64,000 nucleotides of DNA, taken from NCBI GenBank assembly GCA_035634255.1, contig DASQDI010000010.1:1-64000 (forward strand), given 5' to 3'. The notes under the pieces are model-generated. The model was not told the origin of the DNA and ran no database searches. It saw only the letters and a program-made list of their open reading frames with translations. Position 1 is the stretch's first letter. Each line of letters starts with the position of its first letter. The position numbers and the translations under genes were made by a program. This DNA is from DATLMR01 sp035634255. GTDB lineage: Bacteria > Acidobacteriota > Blastocatellia > UBA7656. This document shows, in pieces, positions 16,131-23,713 of this stretch.

Positions 16131-17027
16131 TCAGGCGGTCGCGGAACCCGTATCCTTCGGGAGGGAAGAAGCGTGCGCGGCCGCGCGGGCTTTCAACTCC
16201 CCGAGCAGTTCGTAAGGCACCGCCAGGTCGCCCAGACCTTTCACTATGTCGATGTCCGGCTTGTAAGCCCCGTGGTAATCACTGCCGCCGGTCACGAGCA
16301 GCCCGCGACGCCGGGCTATGCGTGCGTAAAGCTCCCGCTCCTGCCCGCTGTGCCGGCTGTAGACGGCCTCGATGCCGTCAAGCCCCATCTCCGCGAGCTC
16401 GCCGATCAAGCGGTCAACGTCTTCGACCGAGGTCAGCTTCAGTTGATAGGGGTGGGCAAGGACCGCCGCGCCGCCCGCGTCGTGGATCAAAGCGACGGCC
16501 GCCTGCGGGGAGAGCCGCTTCTTCTCGACATATGCGGCGGCCCCTTTGGCGAGGAACCTGTCGAAGGCGTCCTGCATGCTCCGGGCATACCCGCGCTCGA
16601 CCATCAAGCGCGCGAAGTGCGGCCGCCCGACCATCTCGTTCCCGGCAAGCCCCGCCACCTCTTCGTAGTTTATGTCGTAGCCGAGCGCCTGAAGCCGCCG
16701 CGCGATCTCCGGGTTGCGGTCGTCGCGCGCCTGCTTCAGCTCCGCGAGGCGCGCGCGCAGCCCTTCCGCCTCGTCGTCGAGGTAATAACCCAGCACGTGC
16801 ATGGTCCCCGGCGAGTACTCGGCGCTGATCTCGATGCCGTTGATCAGTTCAACGCCCGAGCGCGCGGCGGCGGCCCGCGCTCGGGGCAACCCGCCCACGG
16901 TGTCGTGGTCGGTGACGGCGACGGCCGCCGCGCCATTCGACGCGGCCATAGTAACGACCTCCTCCGGCGTGGCGCTCCCATCAGAGTAGACCGTGTGAGT
17001 GTGAAGATCGATCAATCTCTCAGGCAT
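16131..17027 (-). CDS. PHP-domain phosphoesterase (nucleoside 3',5'-bisphosphatase / RNase AM-like)
   Basis: Metal-dependent PHP-family phosphoesterase. The N-terminal metal motif HTHTVYSDG (His9, His11, Asp16) is followed by TDHDTVGG, EISAEY, VGRPHFA, AHPYQLKL and GGSDYHG, the full PHP signature set. Length of 298 residues is close to the E. coli YciV/RnaAM type, which removes phosphates from nucleoside bisphosphates and trims RNA 5' ends. Substrate specificity is inferred only from the family. It precedes deoC by 20 bases, suggesting nucleotide and deoxyribose salvage in one operon. Confidence 0.88.
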   Translation of the reverse strand: MPERLIDLHTHTVYSDGSATPEEVVTMAASNGAAAVAVTDHDTVGGLPRARAAAARSGVELINGIEISAEYSPGTMHVLGYYLDDEAEGLRARLAELKQARDDRNPEIARRLQALGYDINYEEVAGLAGNEMVGRPHFARLMVERGYARSMQDAFDRFLAKGAAAYVEKKRLSPQAAVALIHDAGGAAVLAHPYQLKLTSVEDVDRLIGELAEMGLDGIEAVYSRHSGQERELYARIARRRGLLVTGGSDYHGAYKPDIDIVKGLGDLAVPYELLGELKARAAAHASSLPKDTGSATA

Positions 17028-17112
17028 CGTGACGATATTATCTTTCGATACTCGGCAAAGTCAATTAGCTCACCGCGCCACCTCGCGCCCCAAAAGTCGC
17101 GTCCGGAGCCCG

Positions 17113-17193
17113 TTTCAGGGCGGCACCCTGAAAGTGGCTCCTGCGGCCACTTTCAGGGCCGCTACCCCGTAACAGGCTCCTGCGGCCACTTTC
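17113..17193. repeat. Alternating TTTCAGGG/CCCTGAAA repeat with competing hairpins
   Basis: TTTCAGGG at 17113-17120 can pair with CCCTGAAA at 17126-17133, or CCCTGAAAGTGG at 17126-17137 can pair with CCACTTTCAGGG at 17147-17158; the two stems are mutually exclusive. A 19-base unit GGCTCCTGCGGCCACTTTC is repeated at 17136-17154 and 17175-17193, a 39-base period. Confidence 0.7.
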
Positions 17194-17289
17194 GCGTTCC
17201 GGAGAATCTCATTAATCAGCGCCCGCGGCCCGCGCAAACGCGCGCGCGACGCCGCCGGCGGGGAATTTCAACTCAAAAGTGCGGGCCTT

Positions 17290-17314
17290 GAAACAGGCTT
17301 CCAGAGCCTGTTTC
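17290..17314. repeat. 10-base inverted repeat
   Basis: GAAACAGGCT (17290-17299) pairs with AGCCTGTTTC (17305-17314) over a 5-base loop. It is related in sequence theme to the repeats at 17113-17193. Confidence 0.55.
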
Positions 17315-17377
17315 ACGAAACGGCTCCGACGCCGGAGTAAACAAACGAATTATTTTTCAACATTACGAAAAAAAAAG

Positions 17378-17406
17378 TTGACAAGGATGGTCGAACAAAA
17401 TATATA
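17378..17406 (+). promoter_or_regulatory. Near-consensus sigma-70 promoter of the histone-like peptide gene
   Basis: A perfect TTGACA (17378-17383), an exact 17-base spacer and TATATA (17401-17406). It is preceded by an A-tract (17367-17376), an UP-element-like feature. It is the strongest promoter visible in the window. Confidence 0.82.
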
Positions 17407-17472
17407 CAACAATATGTTGTGTATCATCATAGCTAGTACACAAGGCTGAATGAGATACACTATCTTGTGTAC
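17406..17472 (+). promoter_or_regulatory. Two inverted repeats downstream of the promoter
   Basis: ACAACA/TGTTGT (17406-17411 and 17415-17420, 3-base spacer) lies directly at the expected transcription start, where a repressor could bind. GTACACAAG (17436-17444) and CTTGTGTAC (17464-17472) form a 9-base inverted repeat in the leader that could act as a second operator or RNA hairpin. Confidence 0.55.
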
Positions 17473-17507
17473 TGAGCTTAAATTAAAGGAAAGGAGAAGC
17501 ATACGTT

Positions 17508-17606
17508 ATGGCAACAGCAAAGAAAGGTGGCGCGAAGAAGGCACCTGCTAAGAAGGCTGCGGCGAAGAAAGCTGCACCTGCAAAGAAGGGCGCCAAGAAG
17601 AGATAA
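17508..17606 (+). CDS. 32-residue histone H1-like Lys/Ala-rich peptide
   Basis: A tiny, extremely basic protein composed almost only of Ala, Lys, Pro and Gly, built from AKKA and AAPAKK repeats and ending in KKGAKKR. This resembles the C-terminal tails of histone H1 and bacterial H1-like DNA-binding proteins, so nucleoid or nucleic-acid binding is the likely role, by inference. It is preceded by AAGGAG 11 bases upstream, a consensus promoter with two inverted repeats and an AT-rich leader, and followed by a strong terminator, so it is an independent, probably highly expressed gene. Its A-rich codons (AAG, AAA, GCA) differ from its neighbours. Confidence 0.8.
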   Translation: MATAKKGGAKKAPAKKAAAKKAAPAKKGAKKR

Positions 17607-17648
17607 TCTGGCCGCCACGCAAAACGGGGGTTCTCTGTGTGAGAACGC

Positions 17649-17673
17649 GGGGATGGGTGACCATCCCCTTTTT
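17649..17673 (+). terminator. Terminator of the histone-like peptide gene
   Basis: GGGGATGG (17649-17656) pairs with CCATCCCC (17661-17668) over a GTGA loop and is followed by TTTTTC. Confidence 0.88.
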
Positions 17674-17811
17674 CTTTGCCCCGCATGCCCCGCCCCTCCG
17701 CCCGCGCATCTTCTCATCCCGCCCCTCCCTTTCGATCCGCCCCGAACGCTGCCTTGCAGGGTCGGTGATTAGTATGTTCATACCGCGGTTATCTGTTGTA
17801 GACTGCTCCGT

Positions 17812-18159
17812 ATGGTACTAGAGCGAGACGAACGCCCCTGGGGCTCTTACGAGGTCTTACAAGAAGGCCCCGATTACAAGGTCAAGCGCATAGAGGTGAA
17901 GCCGGGGCAGAGGCTCAGCCTCCAGATGCATCAGAACCGCAGTGAGCACTGGGTGATAGTTGAGGGCGAGGCTCTGGTCACCGTCGGGGAAGAAGACATA
18001 AAGCTCCAGCCGAACCAGAGCGTGATGATCCCCTTCAGGACCAAGCACAGGGTCGCCAATCCGGGGGACAGGGCGCTCGTCTTCATCGAGGTGCAGTGCG
18101 GGTCTTACCTCGGCGAGGACGACATAACTCGGTTCGAGGATGATTACAACCGGGGCTGA
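17812..18159 (+). CDS. Stand-alone cupin of the phosphomannose isomerase type II family
   Basis: A 115-residue single-domain cupin that matches the isomerase half of bifunctional mannose-1-phosphate guanylyltransferase/phosphomannose isomerase. Recognisable are RPWGSYEVL at the start, the metal-binding QMHQNRSEHWVIVEGEA region, and GSYLGEDDITRFEDDY at the end. It would interconvert fructose-6-phosphate and mannose-6-phosphate, though with the nucleotidyltransferase domain absent, a different sugar-binding role is possible. It stands alone, convergent with the acyltransferase gene 35 bases away. Confidence 0.85.
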   Translation: MVLERDERPWGSYEVLQEGPDYKVKRIEVKPGQRLSLQMHQNRSEHWVIVEGEALVTVGEEDIKLQPNQSVMIPFRTKHRVANPGDRALVFIEVQCGSYLGEDDITRFEDDYNRG

Positions 18160-18194
18160 TTACGAAGGCAGGTGAGCCGGGTAGTCGGCGGGAG

Positions 18195-19175
18195 CTACGC
18201 CTGAGCCTCCACGTTCGTCGACGAAGACCTCGGCAAAGCGGGTTGAATGGGTCCGTACAGGTCGGGCTCGCCCGCCCGCCGCGTCTGCCACCTCTTGTGA
18301 ATCCAGAGCCACTGATCCGGGTAGAGGCGGATGCACTCTTCGATCACGGCCGTGAACCGGGCCGTATTTATCCGCACCTCTTCTTTGAAGTCGCCGGTCC
18401 TGATCACGGGCACCTCGGGCCGGAAGCAGAGGCGGTGTTTCTTCAGGCTCTCGTCCCAGATCAGGAAGCCGGGGACGACGGGCGCGCCGGAGCGGAGGGC
18501 GAACACGGCGAGGCCGGTGGTCGAGCACGCGGGAATCCCGAAGAAATCACAGAAGACGCCCTGATCCTCAAACGTATTCACGTCCACCAGCAGCCCGACC
18601 TCCCCGCCCGACTTCAAAATATTCAACACAGGTTTGACCGCCCTGTTCTTATCTATGGTCCGGTTGCCGGAAAGCTCGCGGTAGCGGGTGATCAGGCGGT
18701 TCAGCAGTGGGTTGTCGAGCGGGCGCACGAGGAAGCTGAGAGGGTGGCCGTAGGCTCCGTGGGCGAAAGCGCAGAGTTCCCAGGCCCCGACGTGCCCGGT
18801 CAGCAGCAGCACGCCGCGCCCCCGGTCGGCGGCCCGCTTGTAATGTTCGAAGCCGTCGTACTCTACCACGTCACTTATGTTTCTAGAGTCGATCTTAGGG
18901 AATTGAGAGAACTCTCCGAGCAGCCTGCCGAGGCCTCGGAAGACGCTTTCCACTATCGCCCGCCGGTCTTCCGGGGTCAGTTCCGGCATCGCCATGGAAA
19001 GGTTCCTGTCGCCCGTGCGCCTCAGTCTTCCATGCAGGTGGTAGATCGCTCGCGCGATGGCCTTCCCCGTAAGTATGGCCCCCCGCCGGGGCAAGGCTCC
19101 TAGCAGCTTCAGCAATAGCCATGCGGGTATGAACTCCAGCCAGTTGCGCAAGCCGCCTCTTTTCCTCTTAGACAC
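18195..19175 (-). CDS. LpxL/HtrB-like lipid A acyltransferase family protein
   Basis: Membrane-associated acyltransferase of the lysophospholipid/lipid A late-acyltransferase family. The catalytic HX4E motif is present as GHVGAWE with His128 and Glu133, and GLLVDVNTFEDQGVFCDFFG matches the second family block. An N-terminal amphipathic or transmembrane segment (about residues 12-29) would anchor it to the inner membrane. Length (326 residues) fits. It supports a lipid A-bearing outer membrane, but the acceptor lipid is inferred only from the family. Confidence 0.9.
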   Translation of the reverse strand: MSKRKRGGLRNWLEFIPAWLLLKLLGALPRRGAILTGKAIARAIYHLHGRLRRTGDRNLSMAMPELTPEDRRAIVESVFRGLGRLLGEFSQFPKIDSRNISDVVEYDGFEHYKRAADRGRGVLLLTGHVGAWELCAFAHGAYGHPLSFLVRPLDNPLLNRLITRYRELSGNRTIDKNRAVKPVLNILKSGGEVGLLVDVNTFEDQGVFCDFFGIPACSTTGLAVFALRSGAPVVPGFLIWDESLKKHRLCFRPEVPVIRTGDFKEEVRINTARFTAVIEECIRLYPDQWLWIHKRWQTRRAGEPDLYGPIQPALPRSSSTNVEAQA

Positions 19176-19339
19176 GCCGTCAAACTAGCATGCCCCTTTA
19201 AGGCTGTCAATTACCGCGCCCTTTGCCGCCGGCGGCGAGCGCGACGAGCTTTAACTATTGCGCGGCATGCTCATCTGGGTTATCCTGCCGCCAGTTTGCC
19301 CCTGCCCGTTTAAGGCCCTCGATCAAAGCGGAGATCAGA

Positions 19340-20191
19340 ATGATAAGCTTATCGCCGTCTGCGGCCATAGGAGTTAAGGGGGCGGGACTCCTGCGCCTGA
19401 TCGCGCTCGCCGCCGCCGTGCTGCTCTGCGCCGACGCCGTCGATGCGCAGCAGCCGGCCGTGGGCAGGAAGAGAGTTCCCCGGCTCACAACCGACGACAT
19501 CGTCCGCCTGAGGACCGAGCCGTCCGCGGAAGAATCGGCCGACGGTAAGCAGGCCGAGCCCGGCAAGCAGGCCGCGCCGGGGGCGAAGACGACTCCCGAA
19601 GAGTCAGCGTGGAGAGAGCGTGTCAAGGCCGCGCGCGCGCGGGCGAAGTCTCTTGAGCGGTCGGCGGATGAAGCCGAGCTCAGCGTGACCCGGCTTCGGG
19701 ATGAGCTGAGCGCCTCGGGCAACACCAGCAGGCACAGGAATGAGACGGCCGCGCAGCTCGAAGAAGCGGGCAAGCGCGTCACGGAGTTGCGGGCGGAGAC
19801 GCGCAAGGCGTCCGCCGACCTGGAGGAGTTGATTCAGTATGGCAGGCAAAAGGGCTACAGCGAAGAGGCCGCGCCGGAGCCCACCGCGGAGGACGGGAAG
19901 CCCAACGAGCAGTATTACCGCACTCGATACGCCGCCCTGCTCGATGACAAAAGGGACGCCGAGCGGCTCGTCAGCCTGTACGAGAACCGGGTCAAGGACC
20001 TGAACAATCGCATCCTGCTCAACACGGGCTCGGGCGACAATTTCTACACGATGCAGATTCAGCAGGATCGCGATGCGATGCAGGAGAAGCTTAACGAAGC
20101 GCGCGCGGCCCGCGAAAAAGCGCAAAGCGACATCGAGTCGCTTGTCGAAGAGGCGCGGCGCGCGGGCCTGCCGCCCGGCATATTCAGATAG
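19340..20191 (+). CDS. Secreted coiled-coil protein of unknown function
   Basis: A 283-residue protein with a signal peptide (hydrophobic core about residues 18-32, likely cleavage near ADAVDA-QQ). A low-complexity Glu/Lys/Ala/Pro segment follows, and then long charged heptad-patterned stretches (about residues 90-160 and 205-275), predicting two coiled coils. The frame opens at 19223, but the ATG at 19340 has a GGAG upstream and a proper signal peptide, so I choose that. It directly precedes a sigma-54 response regulator (95 bases). Function unknown. Confidence 0.72.
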   Translation: MISLSPSAAIGVKGAGLLRLIALAAAVLLCADAVDAQQPAVGRKRVPRLTTDDIVRLRTEPSAEESADGKQAEPGKQAAPGAKTTPEESAWRERVKAARARAKSLERSADEAELSVTRLRDELSASGNTSRHRNETAAQLEEAGKRVTELRAETRKASADLEELIQYGRQKGYSEEAAPEPTAEDGKPNEQYYRTRYAALLDDKRDAERLVSLYENRVKDLNNRILLNTGSGDNFYTMQIQQDRDAMQEKLNEARAAREKAQSDIESLVEEARRAGLPPGIFR

Positions 20192-20286
20192 ATTTCAATG
20201 CAGGCCGATTGCCCCTCGCCGATCACTCTGCTCCGGAGACGCCCCGCCTCCCGCGCAGCTTCACATGCGACCTCTGAATTCTTAAT

Positions 20287-21669
20287 ATGGCCGAGATACT
20301 ACTTGTAGAAGATAAGGAGAGCCTGCGGCAGATGCTACGTCTGACGCTTCAGAACGCGGGCTATGCGGTTGACGAGGCATGCGACGGGGCGGAGGCGCGC
20401 CGCAGGATAAACGAGAGCCGCTACAGGCTGGTCATCACAGATCTGAAGATGCCGCGCGCGGACGGCCTCGAAGTCCTCCGCGCGGCGAAGGCGGCGGACG
20501 TGTTCACGTCTGTCATACTGCTGACCGCTTACGGCACGATAGACGAGGCGGTGCAGGCGATGAAGGAGGGGGCCTACGAGTTCCTTCAGAAGCCGGTCGA
20601 CAGCCGCCATCTACTCCTGCTCGTCGAGCGCGCGCTCGAAGAGGCGCGCCTGCGCGCGGAGAACATCCTGCTTCAGGAAGAGTACGCGCGGCGGTACGGG
20701 TTCCCGCGCATCATCGGCGATTCGACGGCGATGCAGAGGGTGGGGCGCGAGATACAGCAGGTGGCCTCGACCCCCACGACGGTCCTGCTGCTCGGGGAGT
20801 CGGGCACCGGCAAAGAGCTGTTCGCCCGCGCGATCCACCACCTGAGTCCGCGCCGCGGCGGGCCTTTCATCGCCCTCAACTGCGCGGCCATCCCCGACAC
20901 GCTGATCGAGAACGAACTCTTCGGCCACGAGAAGGGCGCTTACACGGGCGCGGACCAGAGGCGCGTCGGCAAGTTCGAGCTCGCCGCGAGGGGCACGATC
21001 TTCCTCGACGAGATAAGCGAGATCGCGCCCGCCGTCCAATCGAAACTGCTGCGCGTGCTTGAGGAGCGGAAGATCACCCGGCTCGGGGGCTCGGCCGACA
21101 TCGACGTGGACGTTCGCATCGTCGCCGCCACCAACCGCGATCTGAAATCCGCGGTCGCCGCCAAACAATTTCGCGAGGACCTCTACTTCCGCCTCGCGGT
21201 CTTCCCCGTTCACATTCCGGGGCTGCGCGAGCGCCGGTCCGACATCAGGCAGCTTGCCGAATTCTTCGCCACCAAGTACGGGCGGGAGCTGAGGCGCACT
21301 CCCCTGAAGCTGAAGGAAGAGTCGATAAAGGCGCTCGAAGAGTACGACTGGCCCGGAAACGTTCGCGAGTTGGAGAACTCCATCGAGCGCGCGTGCATAC
21401 TGGCGCGCGGGCAGGAGATATTCCCCTCGGACCTCAACATCAGCCCGCCCGCCGAATACTCGTCGCGCGAGCAGGCCGCCCTGCTCGACGGATTCGACAT
21501 GCGCGGCACCCTCTCCGACGTGAGCTCGCGCGCCCAAAGGCTGGTCGAGCGCCGCAAGATCGATTCGACGCTCAAGGAATGCGACTTCAATAAATCCCGC
21601 ACGGCCGAGCGCCTCGGCGTCAGCTATAAGACACTCCTGACCCGCATCAAAGAACTTGAGCTTGAGTAA
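20287..21669 (+). CDS. NtrC-family sigma-54-dependent response regulator
   Basis: Three domains: receiver (residues 1-120, phospho-acceptor Asp52, with Lys102 in FLQKPVD), a central AAA+ sigma-54 activation domain (about 140-375) and a C-terminal Fis-type helix-turn-helix (about 418-460). Walker A GESGTGKE is at 170-177, Walker B is TIFLDEI near 241-247. The sigma-54 contact loop reads GAYTGA (217-222), the Tyr variant of GAFTGA. No histidine kinase is adjacent, so its partner is elsewhere. It would activate transcription from sigma-54 promoters, targets unknown. Confidence 0.93.
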   Translation: MAEILLVEDKESLRQMLRLTLQNAGYAVDEACDGAEARRRINESRYRLVITDLKMPRADGLEVLRAAKAADVFTSVILLTAYGTIDEAVQAMKEGAYEFLQKPVDSRHLLLLVERALEEARLRAENILLQEEYARRYGFPRIIGDSTAMQRVGREIQQVASTPTTVLLLGESGTGKELFARAIHHLSPRRGGPFIALNCAAIPDTLIENELFGHEKGAYTGADQRRVGKFELAARGTIFLDEISEIAPAVQSKLLRVLEERKITRLGGSADIDVDVRIVAATNRDLKSAVAAKQFREDLYFRLAVFPVHIPGLRERRSDIRQLAEFFATKYGRELRRTPLKLKEESIKALEEYDWPGNVRELENSIERACILARGQEIFPSDLNISPPAEYSSREQAALLDGFDMRGTLSDVSSRAQRLVERRKIDSTLKECDFNKSRTAERLGVSYKTLLTRIKELELE

Positions 21670-21679
21670 AGACCTCGCG

Positions 21680-21711
21680 TTGCCGCGCGGCTTCTCCTTT
21701 CCGCGCGGCAA
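21680..21711 (+). terminator. Hairpin after the response regulator
   Basis: TTGCCGCGCGG (21680-21690) pairs with CCGCGCGGCAA (21701-21711) across a 10-base loop. There is no U-tract, so termination is only probable. Confidence 0.5.
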
Positions 21712-21810
21712 CCCTCGCCCCGCAACTCGCACCTAAGCTCGGGCGGAGGCGATGTCTCTTCAAATGACGTTGCATGGATTAGATTCGGCAAAGAATATAG
21801 AATCATCCCG

Positions 21811-23622
21811 ATGAAGAAGCGGCGACCCGACGAGGGAGAGAGCGGAGAGGTCTCGGTCAACCAGCGACAGAGCGTGCGGCACGAAGACGCGATGGCCGAA
21901 GGCGCGATAGCCGAGGCCGAGTCCACGACCCACTCGGACCACCCCCTCGCGTCCGGCGGCCCGGCTTCGGCGAACAACGGCGCGGGCGGAAAACGCGCGC
22001 CGAGCGTGGCGCGGTCCGCCGGGATCATAAGCCTCGCGGTCATGGCCAGCCGCGTGCTCGGGCTCGCGCGGGAGATGGTCTTCGCTTACTTCTTCGGGGC
22101 TTCCAAAAGCTTCGCCAACGACGCCTACGTCATAGCCTTCAGAATACCCAACCTGCTGCGCGACCTATTTGCCGAGGGGGCCCTGTCGAGCGCGTTCGTG
22201 CCCGTCTTCTCCGAGTACCTCGTGAAGAAGGACGAGAAGGAAGCCTTCCGCCTCTCGAATCTGGTGATGACGGCCCTGGTGCTGGTGCTGGGCGCTCTGG
22301 TCGTTCTGGGGGTCATCTTCGCCCCGCAGATAGTCACGGTATTCGCGCACGGCTTCCGCGACGACCCGGAGAAGTTCGGTCTAACGGTGAAGCTCACGCG
22401 CATCATGATGCCCTTCATCCTTCTGGTGGCTCTGGCCGCGCAGGCGATGGGCATACTGAATGCGCGCGGGCGCTTCGGCATACCCGCGCTCTCGTCCTCT
22501 TTCTTCAACGTCGGCTCGATAATCGGCGGGGTATTCTTCGCGGCGTTGCTCACCAACCCCGGCTTCTCCGACCCCATCCGCGCCGTCATCGACAACCCCG
22601 CGGAGGGGATCATAGGCATGGCCTGGGGGGTCCTCATCGGGGGGTTCATGCAGTACGCGGTGCAATGGCCCAGCCTCCGCCGTGCGGGGTTTCGCTACAG
22701 GCCTATGCTCAGTTTCACGGACCCCGGAGTGCTGAGGATATTCAGGCTCATGGGCCCGGCCGTGATCGGGGCCGCCGCCGTGCAGGTGAACGTTTTGATC
22801 AACAGCAACTTCGCCTCGACCATTCCGGGCGATGGCCCCGTGTCGTACCTCAATTACGCTTTCAGGTTGATGCAGTTCCCGATAGGAGTCTTCGGGGTCG
22901 CGATTGCCACCGCGACCCTCCCTTCGATCTCGCGGAATGCCGCGCTCGAACAGCTTGACGATTTCAGACACACGCTCGCGCGCTCGGTCAGGCTGGCCTT
23001 CCTGCTCACCATCCCTTCGGCCGTCGGCCTCGCCGTGCTCGGCTACCCCATCATCGCGCTGATCTACCAGCGCGGGGGCTTCACGGCGAACGACACGAGC
23101 CACACGGCAAACGCGCTCGCCTTTTATGCGATAGGGCTCGCGGGCTATTCCGCGATCAAGATAATCGCCCCGGCCTTTTACGCCCTCGGAGACGCGCGCA
23201 CGCCGATGGCCATCAGCGTGCTTTCGATAGGCATAAACTTCCTGATGAACTGGCTGCTGGTCGGAGTCTTGCAGGAGCGCGGCCTCGCGCTTTCGACTTC
23301 GGCCGTGGCCCTGCTCAACTTCGGCCTGCTCTATTTCATAATGCAGAGGCGCATCCGCGGGGTCGAAGGCAGGGAGACGGCCGTCGCGGTCGCGAAGATC
23401 CTCACCGCCTCGGCGGTGATGGCCCTGGCCTGCTGGCAGATCAGCTCCGCCATAGCGGGGGCGGCGGGCGACGGCTTCGCGGCTAGGCTGCTTAACGTGC
23501 TCGCCTCGGTAGGCGTCGGCGCGGGAGTCTTCTACCTCTCCGCTTCCCTGCTCAAAGTCGAAGAGCTGAACGCCGCGACCCGGACGCTCACCGCCCGGTT
23601 CAGGAGAGTCGCGCGCCGTTAA
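21811..23622 (+). CDS. murJ: Lipid II flippase MurJ
   Basis: Multi-pass membrane protein (MVF/MviN family) that flips lipid II for peptidoglycan synthesis. The core matches the family from ARSAGIISLAVMASRVLGLAREMV (about residue 70) onward, with KSFANDAYVIAFRIPNLLRDLFAEGALSSAFVPVF as a signature block and about 14 hydrophobic segments. It has a hydrophilic N-terminal extension of roughly 70 residues not usual for MurJ. Length 603 residues. It is probably an independent transcription unit. Confidence 0.94.
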   Translation: MKKRRPDEGESGEVSVNQRQSVRHEDAMAEGAIAEAESTTHSDHPLASGGPASANNGAGGKRAPSVARSAGIISLAVMASRVLGLAREMVFAYFFGASKSFANDAYVIAFRIPNLLRDLFAEGALSSAFVPVFSEYLVKKDEKEAFRLSNLVMTALVLVLGALVVLGVIFAPQIVTVFAHGFRDDPEKFGLTVKLTRIMMPFILLVALAAQAMGILNARGRFGIPALSSSFFNVGSIIGGVFFAALLTNPGFSDPIRAVIDNPAEGIIGMAWGVLIGGFMQYAVQWPSLRRAGFRYRPMLSFTDPGVLRIFRLMGPAVIGAAAVQVNVLINSNFASTIPGDGPVSYLNYAFRLMQFPIGVFGVAIATATLPSISRNAALEQLDDFRHTLARSVRLAFLLTIPSAVGLAVLGYPIIALIYQRGGFTANDTSHTANALAFYAIGLAGYSAIKIIAPAFYALGDARTPMAISVLSIGINFLMNWLLVGVLQERGLALSTSAVALLNFGLLYFIMQRRIRGVEGRETAVAVAKILTASAVMALACWQISSAIAGAAGDGFAARLLNVLASVGVGAGVFYLSASLLKVEELNAATRTLTARFRRVARR

Positions 23623-23713
23623 TCTTCGGCGATCATAAATCACTCCCATTCCCGTTAACGCTCTCTCCCGCCCGCGCGTCTCTTAAACAGCATTTCCAGG
23701 AAAGGCGAGCGGG

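Larger units (their letters stand above)
17028..17507. other. 480-base divergent intergenic region with repeats and promoter
   Basis: Lies between the PHP-deoC operon (leftward) and the histone-like peptide gene (rightward). The left half is GC-rich and packed with alternating inverted and direct repeats; the right half turns abruptly AT-rich and contains a consensus promoter and two inverted repeats. No protein-coding gene is supported within it. Confidence 0.6.

Noticed and set aside
17101..17320. Possible CRISPR array from repeated units
   Set aside because: Only two copies of a 19-base unit with unequal context and no cas genes; the repeats are palindromic and alternate in orientation, unlike a CRISPR.
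22381..23649. 422-residue antisense frame within murJ
   Set aside because: MurJ is well matched on the plus strand; the opposing frame is charged low-complexity sequence.
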